Shown one piece after another: positions 33,416-44,205 of a stretch of 47,030 nt of DNA (the stretch's first letter is position 1; each line of letters starts with the position of its first letter). Position numbers and translations under genes: made by a program. The stretch comes from Spinellus fusiger (lineage: Eukaryota > Mucoromycota > Mucoromycetes > Mucorales > Phycomycetaceae), in contig JALLLS010000141.1 of the NCBI GenBank assembly GCA_025094145.1, forward strand, positions 1-47,030. The letters are read 5' to 3'. The notes under the pieces were generated by a model. The model had not been told where the DNA came from, ran no database searches, and saw nothing but the letters and a program-made list of their open reading frames with translations.

Positions 33416-35405
33416 GCAAAATAAAATACAAGTCTTTAACCTAAAATTAGAACCATTGGAATGAGTGTGGACAATAGATAATATCCGATTACACATAATG
33501 CACTGTATTTATTGTAAATCGTGATATCACTACTATTCTGAAGGTGATGTAGATGCCAATGACAGAATGGACATTGATACAAAAAGAAAGGATATATGTC
33601 CCAAAGATTGCACATAAGTGATTGATCCAATAATAATAATAAATAAATAAAAAGAGGCAGTGTTTATGTCTTATTCAACATATTTAACTCAAGCAATGGT
33701 ACTATTCTTCCGTAAGGTAATTCGAAAAAGTTCAACAGAGAAACACCACAATGTCTCTTTTCTAAGCGCACACTGTTTCTTATACACTACTTTGATGAAC
33801 ATCTCTCTGCTACCCTTGGCTTAGTGACAGAAGGGGTAGGAATTCAATTTGATAGCCTAATTTTCCTACCTCCTGCTTTATGAATGTCCTCGATAGACAT
33901 AAAACAGGTGAAATCCTTTTATTTATTTATTGTCTTGGGTAATTGCAGAATCCATCATTCGGCTTTTATTGTGAATACTGTTCTCTAATGAGGCTACATA
34001 CTTCAATGTATGCCAGCTTAATCATTTTTATTGGATTCGATAGATGAATACTGGTTCGAAATTAAAGAACATAGTAAGAGAGACTCTTTAGACAGTAATT
34101 CAAAGCTAACCTATTGCATTCTGGAGGTCTACCAAACTGCTGCTGTTGAAGATTGTTTAGAATATATGAAACATTCTAAAAGTTATTTGGGGGATAGATG
34201 TTTATACAAAGAATTAGGTATAAAATAAAGGTCGATTTATACATTTATATATTTTTATATGGAATTGAATATTAGATAAGAGAAATCAAGACATGTTTTT
34301 ATTGCTGTTGTAAGACTACTCTTCAAAAATGCATATTTATCAGTTGTAGTTCAGAACAGCCAAAGAGAGAAGGTTACTATGTATTGGTTTTCCATCAAAG
34401 TATGTCTACTTATTCATTTATTATTATTATTCATACTAATATTTATACAAATGATTGGCTCAATGGCTAACTATCCATTGAATAATATTAGAAAAGTAAC
34501 AGCAAGACTGTAGAATACCTTTTCATTTCATGGAATACACAAACATGAAAATTGAACACGCAAAAAAGTAAAATCAACACATAATATGTCAGACATTCGC
34601 AAGAGACATTATAACATCGACACGGCACCTTTGGACTCAAGAAGTCATTGATGACAATACCACATCAACGCATGATAAATAGTATCTGACAGTATTCAAT
34701 GCTATTAAAGGCTATATATTTCCTTTATTATTATATTTCTATCTATTTTCTCTGAATTATAAATACTACATAATCAACAAGATATCAATGAAGAAGATAC
34801 AGGATGCTTGTGGAAGCAACCTATAGTTCTTGTATATCTTTTTGGTTTTTAGTAGAAAACTATAACAAGGTTTTCGGGTGCTAATCCTACCAGAAGAATG
34901 TCAATTAAGACCTCTTTATATGAAACTTGTTAGAAGCATGAAGAGTCGCCTATTTCTCAATATCTGGTGCACATTAGCAATAGCATAGTCTATTCTATGC
35001 ATTCATTCTTCAAGTACATCTGAATCTATCCACTCCAAAAGGGACACGACTGTAAATATATGTCCAATACTCCAGAATCAATAAAGAGCTTAAGCCGATT
35101 GGTTCATCCTTCTCTTTCTCCTCTTCAGTTATCGATGGAGCCTCAATTGAATAACTGAAGACAGTCCACAGTACATGTAAACCATCTAAAAATTGATAGA
35201 GTATGTGCCTTTTTTGGGTTTTGTCATGCAAAATATGTTACAATGTCTATATTTAACATGTTCATAACCATTTAACTCATTTTTCAATTGTCTAATTTTA
35301 GGTTAAAGACCTATCAACTGCTACAAAACAATCGCCCAAGAAGTATTAAGTATTAAAACCCCGGTGTTTATTGAGAGCTGAATTCAACTTTCTGTTATCT
35401 CATCT
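33416..35405. other. AT-rich intergenic region with a transposase remnant
   Basis: About 2 kb without an intact gene. It contains the transposase C-terminal remnant at 34031-34228. A minus-strand frame at 35010-35231 of 73 codons (FLDGLHVLWTVFSYSIEA, and RVPFGVDRF) could be a decayed exon but matches no known family. The remainder is AT-rich. Confidence 0.5.
34031..34228 (+). pseudogene. Remnant of a DDE transposase C-terminus
   Basis: The frame reads LDSIDEYWFEIKEH at its start, comparable to the L-N-P-I-E-x-Y/W block that contains the last catalytic residue in IS630/Tc1-like transposases, with E replaced by D here. Downstream, the spacing of ILEVYQTAAVEDCLEYMKHS and SYLGDRCLYKELGIK resembles the C-terminal tail of fungal DDE elements. 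Nothing upstream is in frame, and no inverted repeats were found. The identification is tentative. Confidence 0.4.
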
Positions 35406-37280
35406 ATGGCTAATCTCATCCTTGGCCCTCATAACGGTATACGCATCAACGGCACACATCCACGCAGACCAAAGACTCGTAGAAAGCTCCTTAAGGATTC
35501 CGAAGAAAAGACAGAGACCACCGAGTGTGTGCCACTTACCGTCCACCAGAAACAACTACAGACAGTCCAGCGCTTGAACAGCTTTCCTAGTCAACTGTGG
35601 TGTGTAGAGTCAACACAAAATGGGCAATATAGAATCACCATGGACAATATGAGCGATATGATGACGTTTATTAATGCGCTCGGTCAAATGGAACAGAACT
35701 CCTCATTACATACCCACAGGAGTGGTGAGAACCCCACAGTAAACAGCATCACCAATGTTTACAAATACCATGCTGCCACTCTTCCCTATATGAACTTCCA
35801 TAGTGAGCTCTATGCCAATGCTGTATGGAAACCCACAGTAGAATGGCCAAAGTTCAGCTCCATGCTGCTCACTCTCATCGATGACTGCTTCCACTACTAC
35901 ATGGAGTGCATGAACCACTATTACCCTGTAATGCCCAAAAAGACACTGCTGCAGTGGTATGCTTCTCTAGAAGACCCTTCCAAGGACCCCTTGGCTCTTT
36001 CTATTTCTACTTTTTGGGTAAGACATGTTCTTATTCACCATCCACCTGCCACACTACGCCACTTGCACGATGGAAAGATCCTTGATGCTATACAGTGCAA
36101 ACTCGCTTCATTGACGAGAGATGCTTTGGCAGATTGCTTTGATGTGCCCCACCCACAGCACATTCTTGCTCTGTGTATTCTCAATATGACGGCAGTCATT
36201 CCTATTGCTCAAAAGGCCCTCTACCATACCATGGCCGTACGTATGGCTCTCTCGCTCGACATCAAGCCCCTCAGACACCAGCACACTGCATCAGATCGAG
36301 AAGAACTAGAGAACAGACTGTGGTGGTATCTGTTTCAAATTGATCACTTTCTCCATGAATCAAGGGCCATTTCTTCCTCCATGCTACAACCTTCCTCTGA
36401 CAATCACAATGCACTTTTACAACTACAGCGCCCGGGTCCTTGCTCGCTGGACGAACCAGAGGAAAGTACAGGTGCAGTTGTATGGGGCAACATCCTCAAG
36501 ATATGGATTATGCGCTGCCGTCTTTTGAAGAAGATTGTGGATCTAGACCTAAGAGACGAGCAAGGCATGAACCTCCTCTTTAATGAAGTCACTAGTGTCA
36601 TTGAGCAATGGACTGTAGAGCTCCCGGATTATTTGAGACCTGAAGCAGTCCTCAATACAGTCCATGGCCCGTTTGCAGAACAATGCTACTCTATCAACAT
36701 GGAACGGTGCACTAATCTTGCCCTTCTTCTTCATGGATTCCTGCCCCGGGAAAGCCTTACGCTTACGGTCCTCCAGAAACGGGCTGTGTTGTTGATGATT
36801 GACAATTCAAGTGAATTGATCAGCATGCGTCTGTCTGTTCTTGTCTTTGCTCCCTGCCAGACATGGCCTGGAGATCTAAAGCGTTCAGTAGAGCTTTTGT
36901 CCCAATCCCTCCGCTACAATGACTCGGCAATTGTCACTCGTGCCAAGTTGGGTCTGATACGTGCACTACGTATGCTACGGTCCATGGCAGAAGTGCGTTG
37001 GGAAGATGAGATTTGTATAGAGATGATTACAAAGATAGAACTTGTGTTGCTGCCAGGCCATGGTGCATTAGAGACTTCTTCTTCTTCTTCCATGTCCATG
37101 GATACGTCGGAAGTACCAGAGTCACCGTCAAGAAGTATCAAGATCGCTAATAATCTGTATGAAGGCGTGATGATGTTTGATAGGGATCTTCGACCGCGTG
37201 CTCGTTACTACAATCCCATCCAGACACAAGGAATGGGAAACATTACCTTTATTGAAGAACCTGCACATAACTATAGCTAA
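35406..37280 (+). CDS. Fungal transcription-factor-domain protein without visible Zn2Cys6 cluster
   Basis: This is a single 624-residue frame with no intron. The N-terminus is basic (RRPKTRRKLLKDSEEK), but no CxxCxxxxxxC binuclear cluster is present in the frame or obviously in an upstream exon. The middle region has the fungal-specific transcription factor (middle homology) character: DDCFHYYMECMNHYYPVMPK (the typical FF..H/YP.. motif), HILALCILNMTAV, AVRMALSLDIKPLRHQ and ELENRLWWYLFQIDHFL (the conserved RRRxWW-type motif as NRLWWYLFQID). The Ser-rich tail has a SSSSSMSMD run. It probably regulates transcription, perhaps as a partner of a DNA-binding protein. The start at 35406 is the first Met in the frame; an upstream zinc-cluster exon cannot be excluded. 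An AATAAA at 37291 may serve as the polyadenylation signal. Confidence 0.78.
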   Translation: MANLILGPHNGIRINGTHPRRPKTRRKLLKDSEEKTETTECVPLTVHQKQLQTVQRLNSFPSQLWCVESTQNGQYRITMDNMSDMMTFINALGQMEQNSSLHTHRSGENPTVNSITNVYKYHAATLPYMNFHSELYANAVWKPTVEWPKFSSMLLTLIDDCFHYYMECMNHYYPVMPKKTLLQWYASLEDPSKDPLALSISTFWVRHVLIHHPPATLRHLHDGKILDAIQCKLASLTRDALADCFDVPHPQHILALCILNMTAVIPIAQKALYHTMAVRMALSLDIKPLRHQHTASDREELENRLWWYLFQIDHFLHESRAISSSMLQPSSDNHNALLQLQRPGPCSLDEPEESTGAVVWGNILKIWIMRCRLLKKIVDLDLRDEQGMNLLFNEVTSVIEQWTVELPDYLRPEAVLNTVHGPFAEQCYSINMERCTNLALLLHGFLPRESLTLTVLQKRAVLLMIDNSSELISMRLSVLVFAPCQTWPGDLKRSVELLSQSLRYNDSAIVTRAKLGLIRALRMLRSMAEVRWEDEICIEMITKIELVLLPGHGALETSSSSSMSMDTSEVPESPSRSIKIANNLYEGVMMFDRDLRPRARYYNPIQTQGMGNITFIEEPAHNYS

Positions 37281-37694
37281 TATCACTGTAAATAAAATCC
37301 TGTACAAATGAAAATGGATTGAGCATTGAGATCTCTCTCTCTCTGTGTGTGGGTGTGGGTGTGTAGGAGAATATCTAGGAGCGTGTCCAGAGGGGCGTGC
37401 ATGGATGACAGCGCAGTCCACTGGCGTACAATGGAGTATGAAGTATGAAGTATGAAATATGAGTGTGGAGTGTGGAGTGCAGTAGATTGAAATAGAATGG
37501 TGTATCCAATCAGTGGGTATGAGTACAATTATGTGTGTGGTTGTAGGACAGAAGCAGGAAACAACCATAAAAGTAAATAATCCTCATATAGGTAACAATA
37601 GAGAGATGGACATAGGAAAGTAAGCCCTATAGAGCAAGGAAGTTATAAGAAGGATGAGGCTGTGAAAAGGAAGAGTTTATATAGTAGAATAATA

Positions 37695-37732
37695 GTCTTA
37701 GTCTTAGTCTTAGTCTTAGTCTTAGTCTTAGT

Positions 37733-37771
<39 letters not shown>

Positions 37772-37774
37772 CAA
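37695..37774. repeat. Compound microsatellite (GTCTTA)6 then (AAT)n
   Basis: Six perfect GTCTTA units are followed after three bases by about thirteen AAT units. It is purely simple sequence. Confidence 0.95.
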
Positions 37775-38192
37775 AGGATGGAAATAGTAGGAAAAGAACA
37801 AATAAGTAGCTATGGAGATAAACCCATTTGCCATGGTAACAAATTAGTACAATAGCAACCACACTAATTTTATCTTTTTTGTAGCACTTTAGCAGCATTG
37901 TGTGGAGAATCAGTGCTAGGCACATTTACATAACAAGCAGCATTGACGGCAAGGATGGAAGTACAGCGGAAGATAGAATTGACCCTCATGCTCCTGCACA
38001 GTCATTTATGATGGGGTTCATCCAGTAGCCAATCGGACATCCACATCTGAATACTAAATAGAGTAATTCATTCGGTCTTTGAGTTCTGATGTCCTAATAC
38101 GTCAATACATTCCCTCTTTGCAATTTAATAGAGAAGGAAAAAGAAAAGAAAAAAGGGCAGTAAGAGGTGAATCATGCCTTGACATATTTCTC

Positions 38193-38200
38193 TATAAAAA
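38193..38200 (+). promoter_or_regulatory. TATA box of the dehydrogenase gene
   Basis: TATAAAAA lies 72 bp before the preferred ATG at 38272, a normal distance for a fungal TATA-containing promoter. Its location downstream of the in-frame ATG at 38167 argues that the shorter protein is the main product. Confidence 0.55.
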
Positions 38201-38271
38201 GAGCCAAAGGTGTCAGAAAAATCAATAGCTACTATTCTTTATCGTCCTCTCGTATTTATCATCTCTACGCC

Positions 38272-39401
38272 ATGTCTGCCACCCAAGAAATGTCTGTTGC
38301 TAGCTGGCAAACCCTCGGATCCATCAGTGTCATCAAGAAGGATGTGCCTGAACTCAAAAAGGGCTACGTACTTGTCAAGGTAGCTGCCTCTGGTATCTGT
38401 GGTAAGTCTTCTTGGGAAGGGAAAGTGGACACAATGGACGTGTCTTTCTAGTGGTGGATTGCAGAGGCCCTTTGTACTTAATCTACCATGGGCCGATTCA
38501 TCTAGGCACTGATCTCCACATCTGCCGTGGCGAAACCCCTCATGCTTCTCAGAAGGTAGTCATTGGCCATGAATTCTCTGGTCACATCGAATCTATCCAT
38601 CCCTCTGTCAAGACCACCCTTGCTGTAGGTGACTTGGTCTCTATTGATCCCAATGTCCCTTGCCACGCCTGTACTTTCTGCCGCAACCAAAAGTACCACC
38701 TCTGCACTGACTTGTTCTGCATCGGTGTCACTGTCGATGGTGGCATGTCCCAGTACGTCTCTGTCCCTATCGAAGCCGTGTTTGCTGTTCCCTCTCACGT
38801 CAGCCCTGAAGTCGCCTCCTTGGCTGAACCTCTTTCTTGTGTTGTCCATGCTGTGGATATGGGTAACATCAAGAGTGGTGACAATGTCCTTATTATGGGT
38901 GCTGGTCCTATTGGTATGATGGCCTTGGGTCTCTGCAGCAACAATGGTGCTCGTGTGACTATCATTGAGCCCAACGAGATGCGCAGAGAATTAGCCCGCA
39001 CCGTGTTTCATGCTGCTGAGGCCTATGCCCCTGGTGAGCTTATTCCTGGGGATGGTGCCAAGGGTGATGGCTATGATGTTGTGTTTGAGTGTGTTGGAAG
39101 ACCCGAAACCATGGAACAGGCTGTTCAGTTTGCAAAGGCCGGTGGTACTATTGTCTGGGTGGGTGTAGCCAAGACAGACGCTAGAGTGACCGTCTCTCCC
39201 TTTGATGTTTACCGCAAAGAATTGACCATCCGATCCACCTACACTAATCCTTATGGTATGGACCGTGCTATTAAAATCTTGGCAGATGGCAAGGTCAACT
39301 GGAGTGCTTTGGTCACCCACACCTTCACATTGGACCAATTCGATGAGGCATGGAAGGTGTTTTTGACTGGTACTGGATTGAAGGTCTGCATCAAGCCATA
39401 G
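38272..39401 (+). CDS. Zinc-dependent medium-chain alcohol/polyol dehydrogenase
   Basis: Two exons (38272-38401, 38506-39401) with a 104-bp intron give 341 residues. The catalytic zinc ligands are Cys in SGICGTDLHI and His-Glu in GHEFSGH; the splice junction falls inside the GICGTD motif and restores it exactly. The structural zinc loop is CHACTFCRNQKYHLC. The cofactor fold has GAGPIGMMALGL, and an acidic residue at the end of the second strand (VTIIEPNE) favours NAD(H). The family includes sorbitol, xylitol, threonine and butanediol dehydrogenases; the substrate cannot be fixed from sequence, though a polyol or secondary alcohol is likely. An in-frame upstream ATG at 38167 would add 35 residues with basic character, resembling a mitochondrial presequence, but a TATA box lies between the two starts. 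Confidence 0.92.
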
Positions 39402-40656
39402 AGTGAAGAAGTGCAATACAATGCAATGATAGAAACAGGACTTCTTTCTGTGCATACCCTGATCCAAACTGTATTCTTTTTATTTTATTTTGCTTTCCAA
39501 CTTTACATTCCCTATAGTTAGTATTCTTACCACTCCCAAAAAAAAGGACTTCTTTGATAAGCCTTTTTTTGTAAAATAAATATCATGTGTTTATAATCTA
39601 AATACCTCTTGTTCTCTTCATACTCTATGCTATAATGACTTTTTGTGAAGTCGGAGAATGTTGCTGTAAACAATATAGTAGTAGAAGATAGACTAGAGTC
39701 TATGATGTCAGTAATCAATGTTGCAAGCAGTACCACTTTTATTAGAATTTTAATGATATGAGATCCTTCCAATAATATGGCACAATAACTTAGTCATGTT
39801 CCATTAGCACATACATTGTAAGGCGTGTAATACATAGCAATCTATGGAAACAAGAACCTCCACCATACTATACTATACTATACCACACTATGCTCAAATG
39901 ATAACACATGTTAAAAAACACATTACTCTTCATAAATGGTTCTGTGGTGCCTTTGGAATATATTTATTGTTGTATTGGTAGCTTTAATTTTATCACTTGC
40001 TCGAATAGAACAACTCGCTTTATTCTTCTTATATTAGCAATAGCACAGCTATTAAATAAGGTAGCTCCATGACACCATAATTTAGGTTTGTGAAGAGAAT
40101 TTAATTTATTCTGCTATTAAAAGTTACAAACTAAAACTGAGCACCACAACACTGTCAAGTAAGTCTATAAAAAAGAATTTCTACCGTTTCATTTCCGTAC
40201 CATTGTTTTGATATAATGGTTTGCAGTGGCTACTCTTATTAATTTATACAGTACACTTGGTCAATGGCTAATGTCTCTGCTCATAAAATAAATTAGAGTG
40301 TAATTTATAAGTGCAAGATTGTTGAGACTTAGTTTGTTATTAGGCGCAAGTCTATGGAAAATAAAATAACTCTAAAATTGGTTGACAATAGGAGCATTAA
40401 TCCTTCTCCTGGGTATTAATACTACGTCATTAGTTTAGTAAAGATTTTCCAAGAACTGGGTGAGAGGAAATATTGAAAAGAGAAAGGAAATCAAATCAAA
40501 TTAAATACCCTTCAGCCTAGAGATTGTCTTTACTGGGATGATGTCAACATCTATTACTATGAAAGCTACCCTTAAAACTCTCATGTAACGCACTAATTAC
40601 AACTTATACAGTAATAAAGAAAAAAAAACCACCCTCACTGAGATGTGATGGTACTA
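39402..40656. other. AT-rich gene-free region
   Basis: Terminator region of the dehydrogenase followed by AT-rich spacer. No gene is supported. Short ACTAT repeats occur near 39866-39885. The right boundary is the TA-flanked terminal repeat of the Tc1-like element. Confidence 0.55.
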
Positions 40657-42030
40657 CAGTCACACACAATTGAAGTTAATACTTGCCTAAATTTTAATGA
40701 AATAATACCTTTATCTTTGCATAAAACTCTTCTTCTTTCCAAATATTATTAAGCCAAAACAATATATCAGATACATTTTCAGAATCTTACACTCGTGGAG
40801 AATATAACAAAGCAGAAGATAAAAAGCTATGGGGCATTTATTACCTGTTGAAGGCTGGATTAAAATTGACTGTAATCGCAAACGTAGTTGAGATGAAAAA
40901 GCCCACAGTTCAAAATATTATCAGAAACATCAAAGAACGTGGCTCACCATTGCGTTTAAAGAGTCATGGAAAACCTAAAAGAAAAAAAATAAAAAAAAAA
41001 TAAAAAAGAGCCAGTGAGAGGGACCTCAGACACCTGGAAAAGGTCATTAGAAAGGGTTCATTTGCCTCATATAATCAGTTGAAATTGGAAATGTTGAAGA
41101 TTCAGGTTGATGTATGTAGAAACACCATTACCAGTTACTGCAATCGGTTAGGGTTTGGATCTTTTTATGTAGATCACAATCTAGCCTTAACTGTAAAACA
41201 CAAAGAGAAACGGCTTCGTTGGGCTAAAGAACATGTCAATTGGACAAACGACCAGTGGAAAAGTATCATCTGGTCTGATGAGTCCAGGTACACCGTGAAA
41301 GGGAATGATGGAGGTGTCCGTATAATCAGAAAAGTTGGAGAAAGGTATGATCCTAATCATAGTGTTCCAACAACAAAGTTTGGTGGTGGTGGGGTCATGC
41401 TTTGGAGCTGTTTTTGGGTGGGCGGATTTGGCCCGTTAGTCTTTGTTGATGGCACTGTAAACCAAGACGAATATATCAAAATTTTGGCTGGTGAGTTCCA
41501 TCTTTGGTTGATGAAATTGCATCAGAAAGAGGATAGGGGGTTTCTGTTATAAGAAGAGGGTGCTAGCTGTCATACTGGGGCCTATGCCAGATGGTGGAAA
41601 GAAACGCATCAAATTAGGGGCTTTGAGTACTGGCCCGTACAAAGTCCTGACTTAAACCCAATTGAACACATCTGGTGGGCCTTGGAAAGACGAATTGAGG
41701 AAAGAAGGGTATCTATTACCAATGTAGAAGGTCTGAAGGCTCTAATTGCAGAGGAGTGGGAGAGGGTTGGTGTTGAACTTGCATAACGATTAGTTCTGAG
41801 TATGACAGATAGATGCCAGGCTGTAATAGATGCCAAAGGAGGTCATACAAAATATTAATTTTATTATTATTTTATTTTATTTTCTATAATTAAATATGTT
41901 GAGCTTTATTGTGTGAAAGTTTGAAGCTTCTATATCAAATGTGGAGTGTTTTATCTAATGTTGAACATATCCTAAATATTTCGTCCTGAAATTTATTTTC
42001 AAAAGTATTACATTCAATTGTGTGTGACTG
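40657..42030 (+). mobile_element. Tc1-like element with near-perfect TIRs and TA duplication
   Basis: The terminal repeats CAGTCACACACAATTGAA at 40657 and its exact reverse complement ending at 42030 extend, with two mismatches, to about 27 bp. TA flanks both ends (40655-40656 and 42031-42032). The 1374 bp unit encloses a single transposase frame on the plus strand. It is the best-preserved transposon in the window, with no frameshift in its gene but three stop codons, so it is probably a fairly young dead copy. Its ends share CAGTC with the element at 13889-15174 but differ inside. Confidence 0.92.
40785..41858 (+). pseudogene. Tc1-like transposase, one frame with three stops
   Basis: A continuous frame (start codon unclear, near 40785) encodes an HTH region (LLKAGLKLTVIANVVEMKK PTVQNI), a basic linker, a second HTH (ASYNQLKLEMLK), then IIWSDES (first Asp), GGGGVMLWSCFW, EEGASCHTG and SPDLNPIEHIWW (Glu), ending AVIDAKGGHTKY. 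TAA codons interrupt it at 41001-41003 (in an A-run), 41550-41552 and 41784-41786. The second catalytic position reads Glu (EEGASCHTG) where EDGASCHTG-type Asp is expected, so it is catalytically dead as well. The spacing from that residue to the final Glu is 35. The last two stops could be CAA-to-TAA changes. Confidence 0.9.
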
Positions 42031-42130
42031 TATAGTACTAGACATTATAATATCTTTTGCATGACAAAATCCATTAAGACACACTTCATTATTCTTTAGA
42101 TGATTTAACTGTATCATGAGCTTCCTTCAG

Positions 42131-42904
42131 TTATTCGACCGAGGCTCTAGGGATAATCAGAGAGAAGGATAGGGATGTACCAGAAGGCTTGGACCTTTTA
42201 TTAGTTCTAGTAGTATCATTTGTGTCGTGCTTTCTTTTGTTATATCTACAAAAGCGCTCTGAAAGAGTACTATTTTCTCTTGGAGACATTAGACTATAAA
42301 TAAAGTTCAATGTAGCAGCTAGATCACGATTCCAAAGCCTCAATGTCTTGTCTTTCATACAATCTTAGTTTGAACACCTTTGATTTTAAATTGACGATGT
42401 GACCCCAAAGATCAAACATTTCACCAGTATAGCTCTTGTTTTTTTTAAGATAAGGTAGTTGTGTAGCTTGGTGTTTTCATAGATATAGGTTTGTTGAGCA
42501 TTGGGTTGTTTGACTCGAGTGTAGGACGCATATCGACAGTCATCATCTTTCAACGGGTTGATCTTCTCTCTTATTTGATGCACCTTGAGTGTGAGGCATG
42601 TTTTACCAGAAGTACTACCTTCTCTGATCTGCTTATTAATGAGGGACAAAAATAACTCACGAAAGAAATCCTTGGTTATGCAATCATTCAAAATAGGTTC
42701 ATTTTCACTTTCGAATAGATGGATCAAGATATACTTGGAGAATGCATATGTGTGGAATACGATGGTGTTGATGCTGTGGACCAGATCTTGCAAAACAGGT
42801 GAATATTCAGAATTTCAACCAGTATCATGTAAAGATGTCTTAATTGTTATTACTCTGATAGAATTCATACATGAAGAACTTGCTAATGGCTCCTCATCAG
42901 TCTC
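42131..42904 (-). pseudogene. Decayed Fanzor/TnpB-like gene
   Basis: On the minus strand from a 3' splice-like TTTGTAG before 42904, one frame reads IRVITIKTSLHD, an in-frame TGA, LVHSINTIVFHTYAFSKYIL, and FFRELFLSLINKQIREG, resembling the helical N-terminal region of mucoralean Fanzor-type proteins. It continues to CLIFGVTSSI, two in-frame TAA codons around RCSN and DC, then LRLWNRDLAATLNFIYSL, resembling the zinc-ribbon plus RuvC-III block (R-D-x-N-A-A-x-N-I style) of TnpB/Fanzor. All parts are in the same frame. The central RuvC-I and RuvC-II part is missing, so it is an internally deleted, inactive copy. The family assignment is inference from motif order. Confidence 0.5.
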
Positions 42905-44205
42905 CTACAAAATTATGTAAGTATCTTAAATTGCTTCCACAAGCATACTGTATTGTTACAAATGAGGAAATAATTCTGTCCCTGGAAGTCTGTTAAGGGA
43001 AGATTGTTGTCTGTGCATTTTTGAAGAGAATTCTGTTCAATAATGAGTCCTATATCAGTTATACCTTAGAAGAAAATGTATATAAGTAGTCTTCAAATTC
43101 ATAGAATAAAGTCTTTAATAACTATAACTTAACTACTTAAAAATACCTCTTGCTTATTGGGTTTTTGAACAGTATCTTTTTTACTTCATTTACACACTTT
43201 TTGAAATATTATTTCTTTAACAATAGGTTTACAAATTTACTGTGAAGATAGACAGGGAAATCCTATCGATGCATTGGTCAATGAGCTCATCTTGATGGAT
43301 ATAGTTAAAGAATTTTTTTCTCTTCAAAATATTATAGACTACAATACTTAATTGGACTTAAACCCACCTGTGAAGCCTTAGTCAAAACCCAAGGCCACCA
43401 AAAAGGCTACGACTTCATAACAGAAAAGCATGCCTTATCATTTAAGAAAGCATGCTTTCATTAAAAAAAGGTATACTTATTGTAATTTATGGTTATGGAT
43501 GTGTATACTTTCCACCATATTTTCCTGAGCTTAATACAATATAAAAAAAGGCTCATTGTGAAGATCTAGCTTAAAAGAGAAAAGCTCTTGGAAAGTGAGA
43601 CGTTAAACATGAGGATCACTGAAGCATGTACAGTTCAAAGTATTTTTTATTTATGGGTGTTGATTGCTATTCGCGCATTGGGCATGTTAGCCACCCTATG
43701 AGAACTTTTGAAAAAATACAATAAACATTAAAACACTTCAAATACGAAAGTGAAAAAAAGAATGCAAATGAATGGGAAACAGAAGGACTGAGAAATACAA
43801 AACCTCAGATGAGGGAAAAATGATGAAACATGAGAAATGATTGTAAATGAGAATTATGAATAGACATCCAAAAGGCCATAAAGTCAGCAAGGAAACCAGC
43901 ACACCAAAAAGATAACCGTCATTCTGTGGCGATTCGAAATCCAATGAGGGATACTTAGAGCAACTCGGACAATCCTGAGGACACAAATACAGCAACTACA
44001 CTAGCAGCTTCTGGCTTTGCTAAACGGGTTAAGAATAGGTGGTAGAGGAGAGATCGGATGAGAAGTGAGGATACAGCGTCTGTTGCTGCAGGAGTCTTTG
44101 CACTCTATGGCAGCATTGGCGTTCCCGCTCAACACACCCATCAGCAGCCTCAATAAGCAAGCTACCAGCTGATGGCTCTACCTTAAAGTCTTGAGTAGAC
44201 GTGGC
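42905..44205. other. Gene-free region
   Basis: No gene is seen. The right part (about 43740-44205) is somewhat less AT-rich and may be the 3' untranslated tail of the LINE-like element that follows on the minus strand. No poly-A/poly-T boundary was identified. Confidence 0.45.

Larger units (their letters stand above)
37281..38271. other. Intergenic region with microsatellites, upstream of the dehydrogenase
   Basis: No gene is seen. There is a CT/GT tract (37331-37360), GAAGTAT repeats (37437-37462), GGAGTGT repeats (37463-37479), six GTCTTA units (37695-37730) running into an AAT array (37734-37774), and a TATA-like element at 38193. The final 150 bp is the likely promoter of the dehydrogenase. 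Confidence 0.65.
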
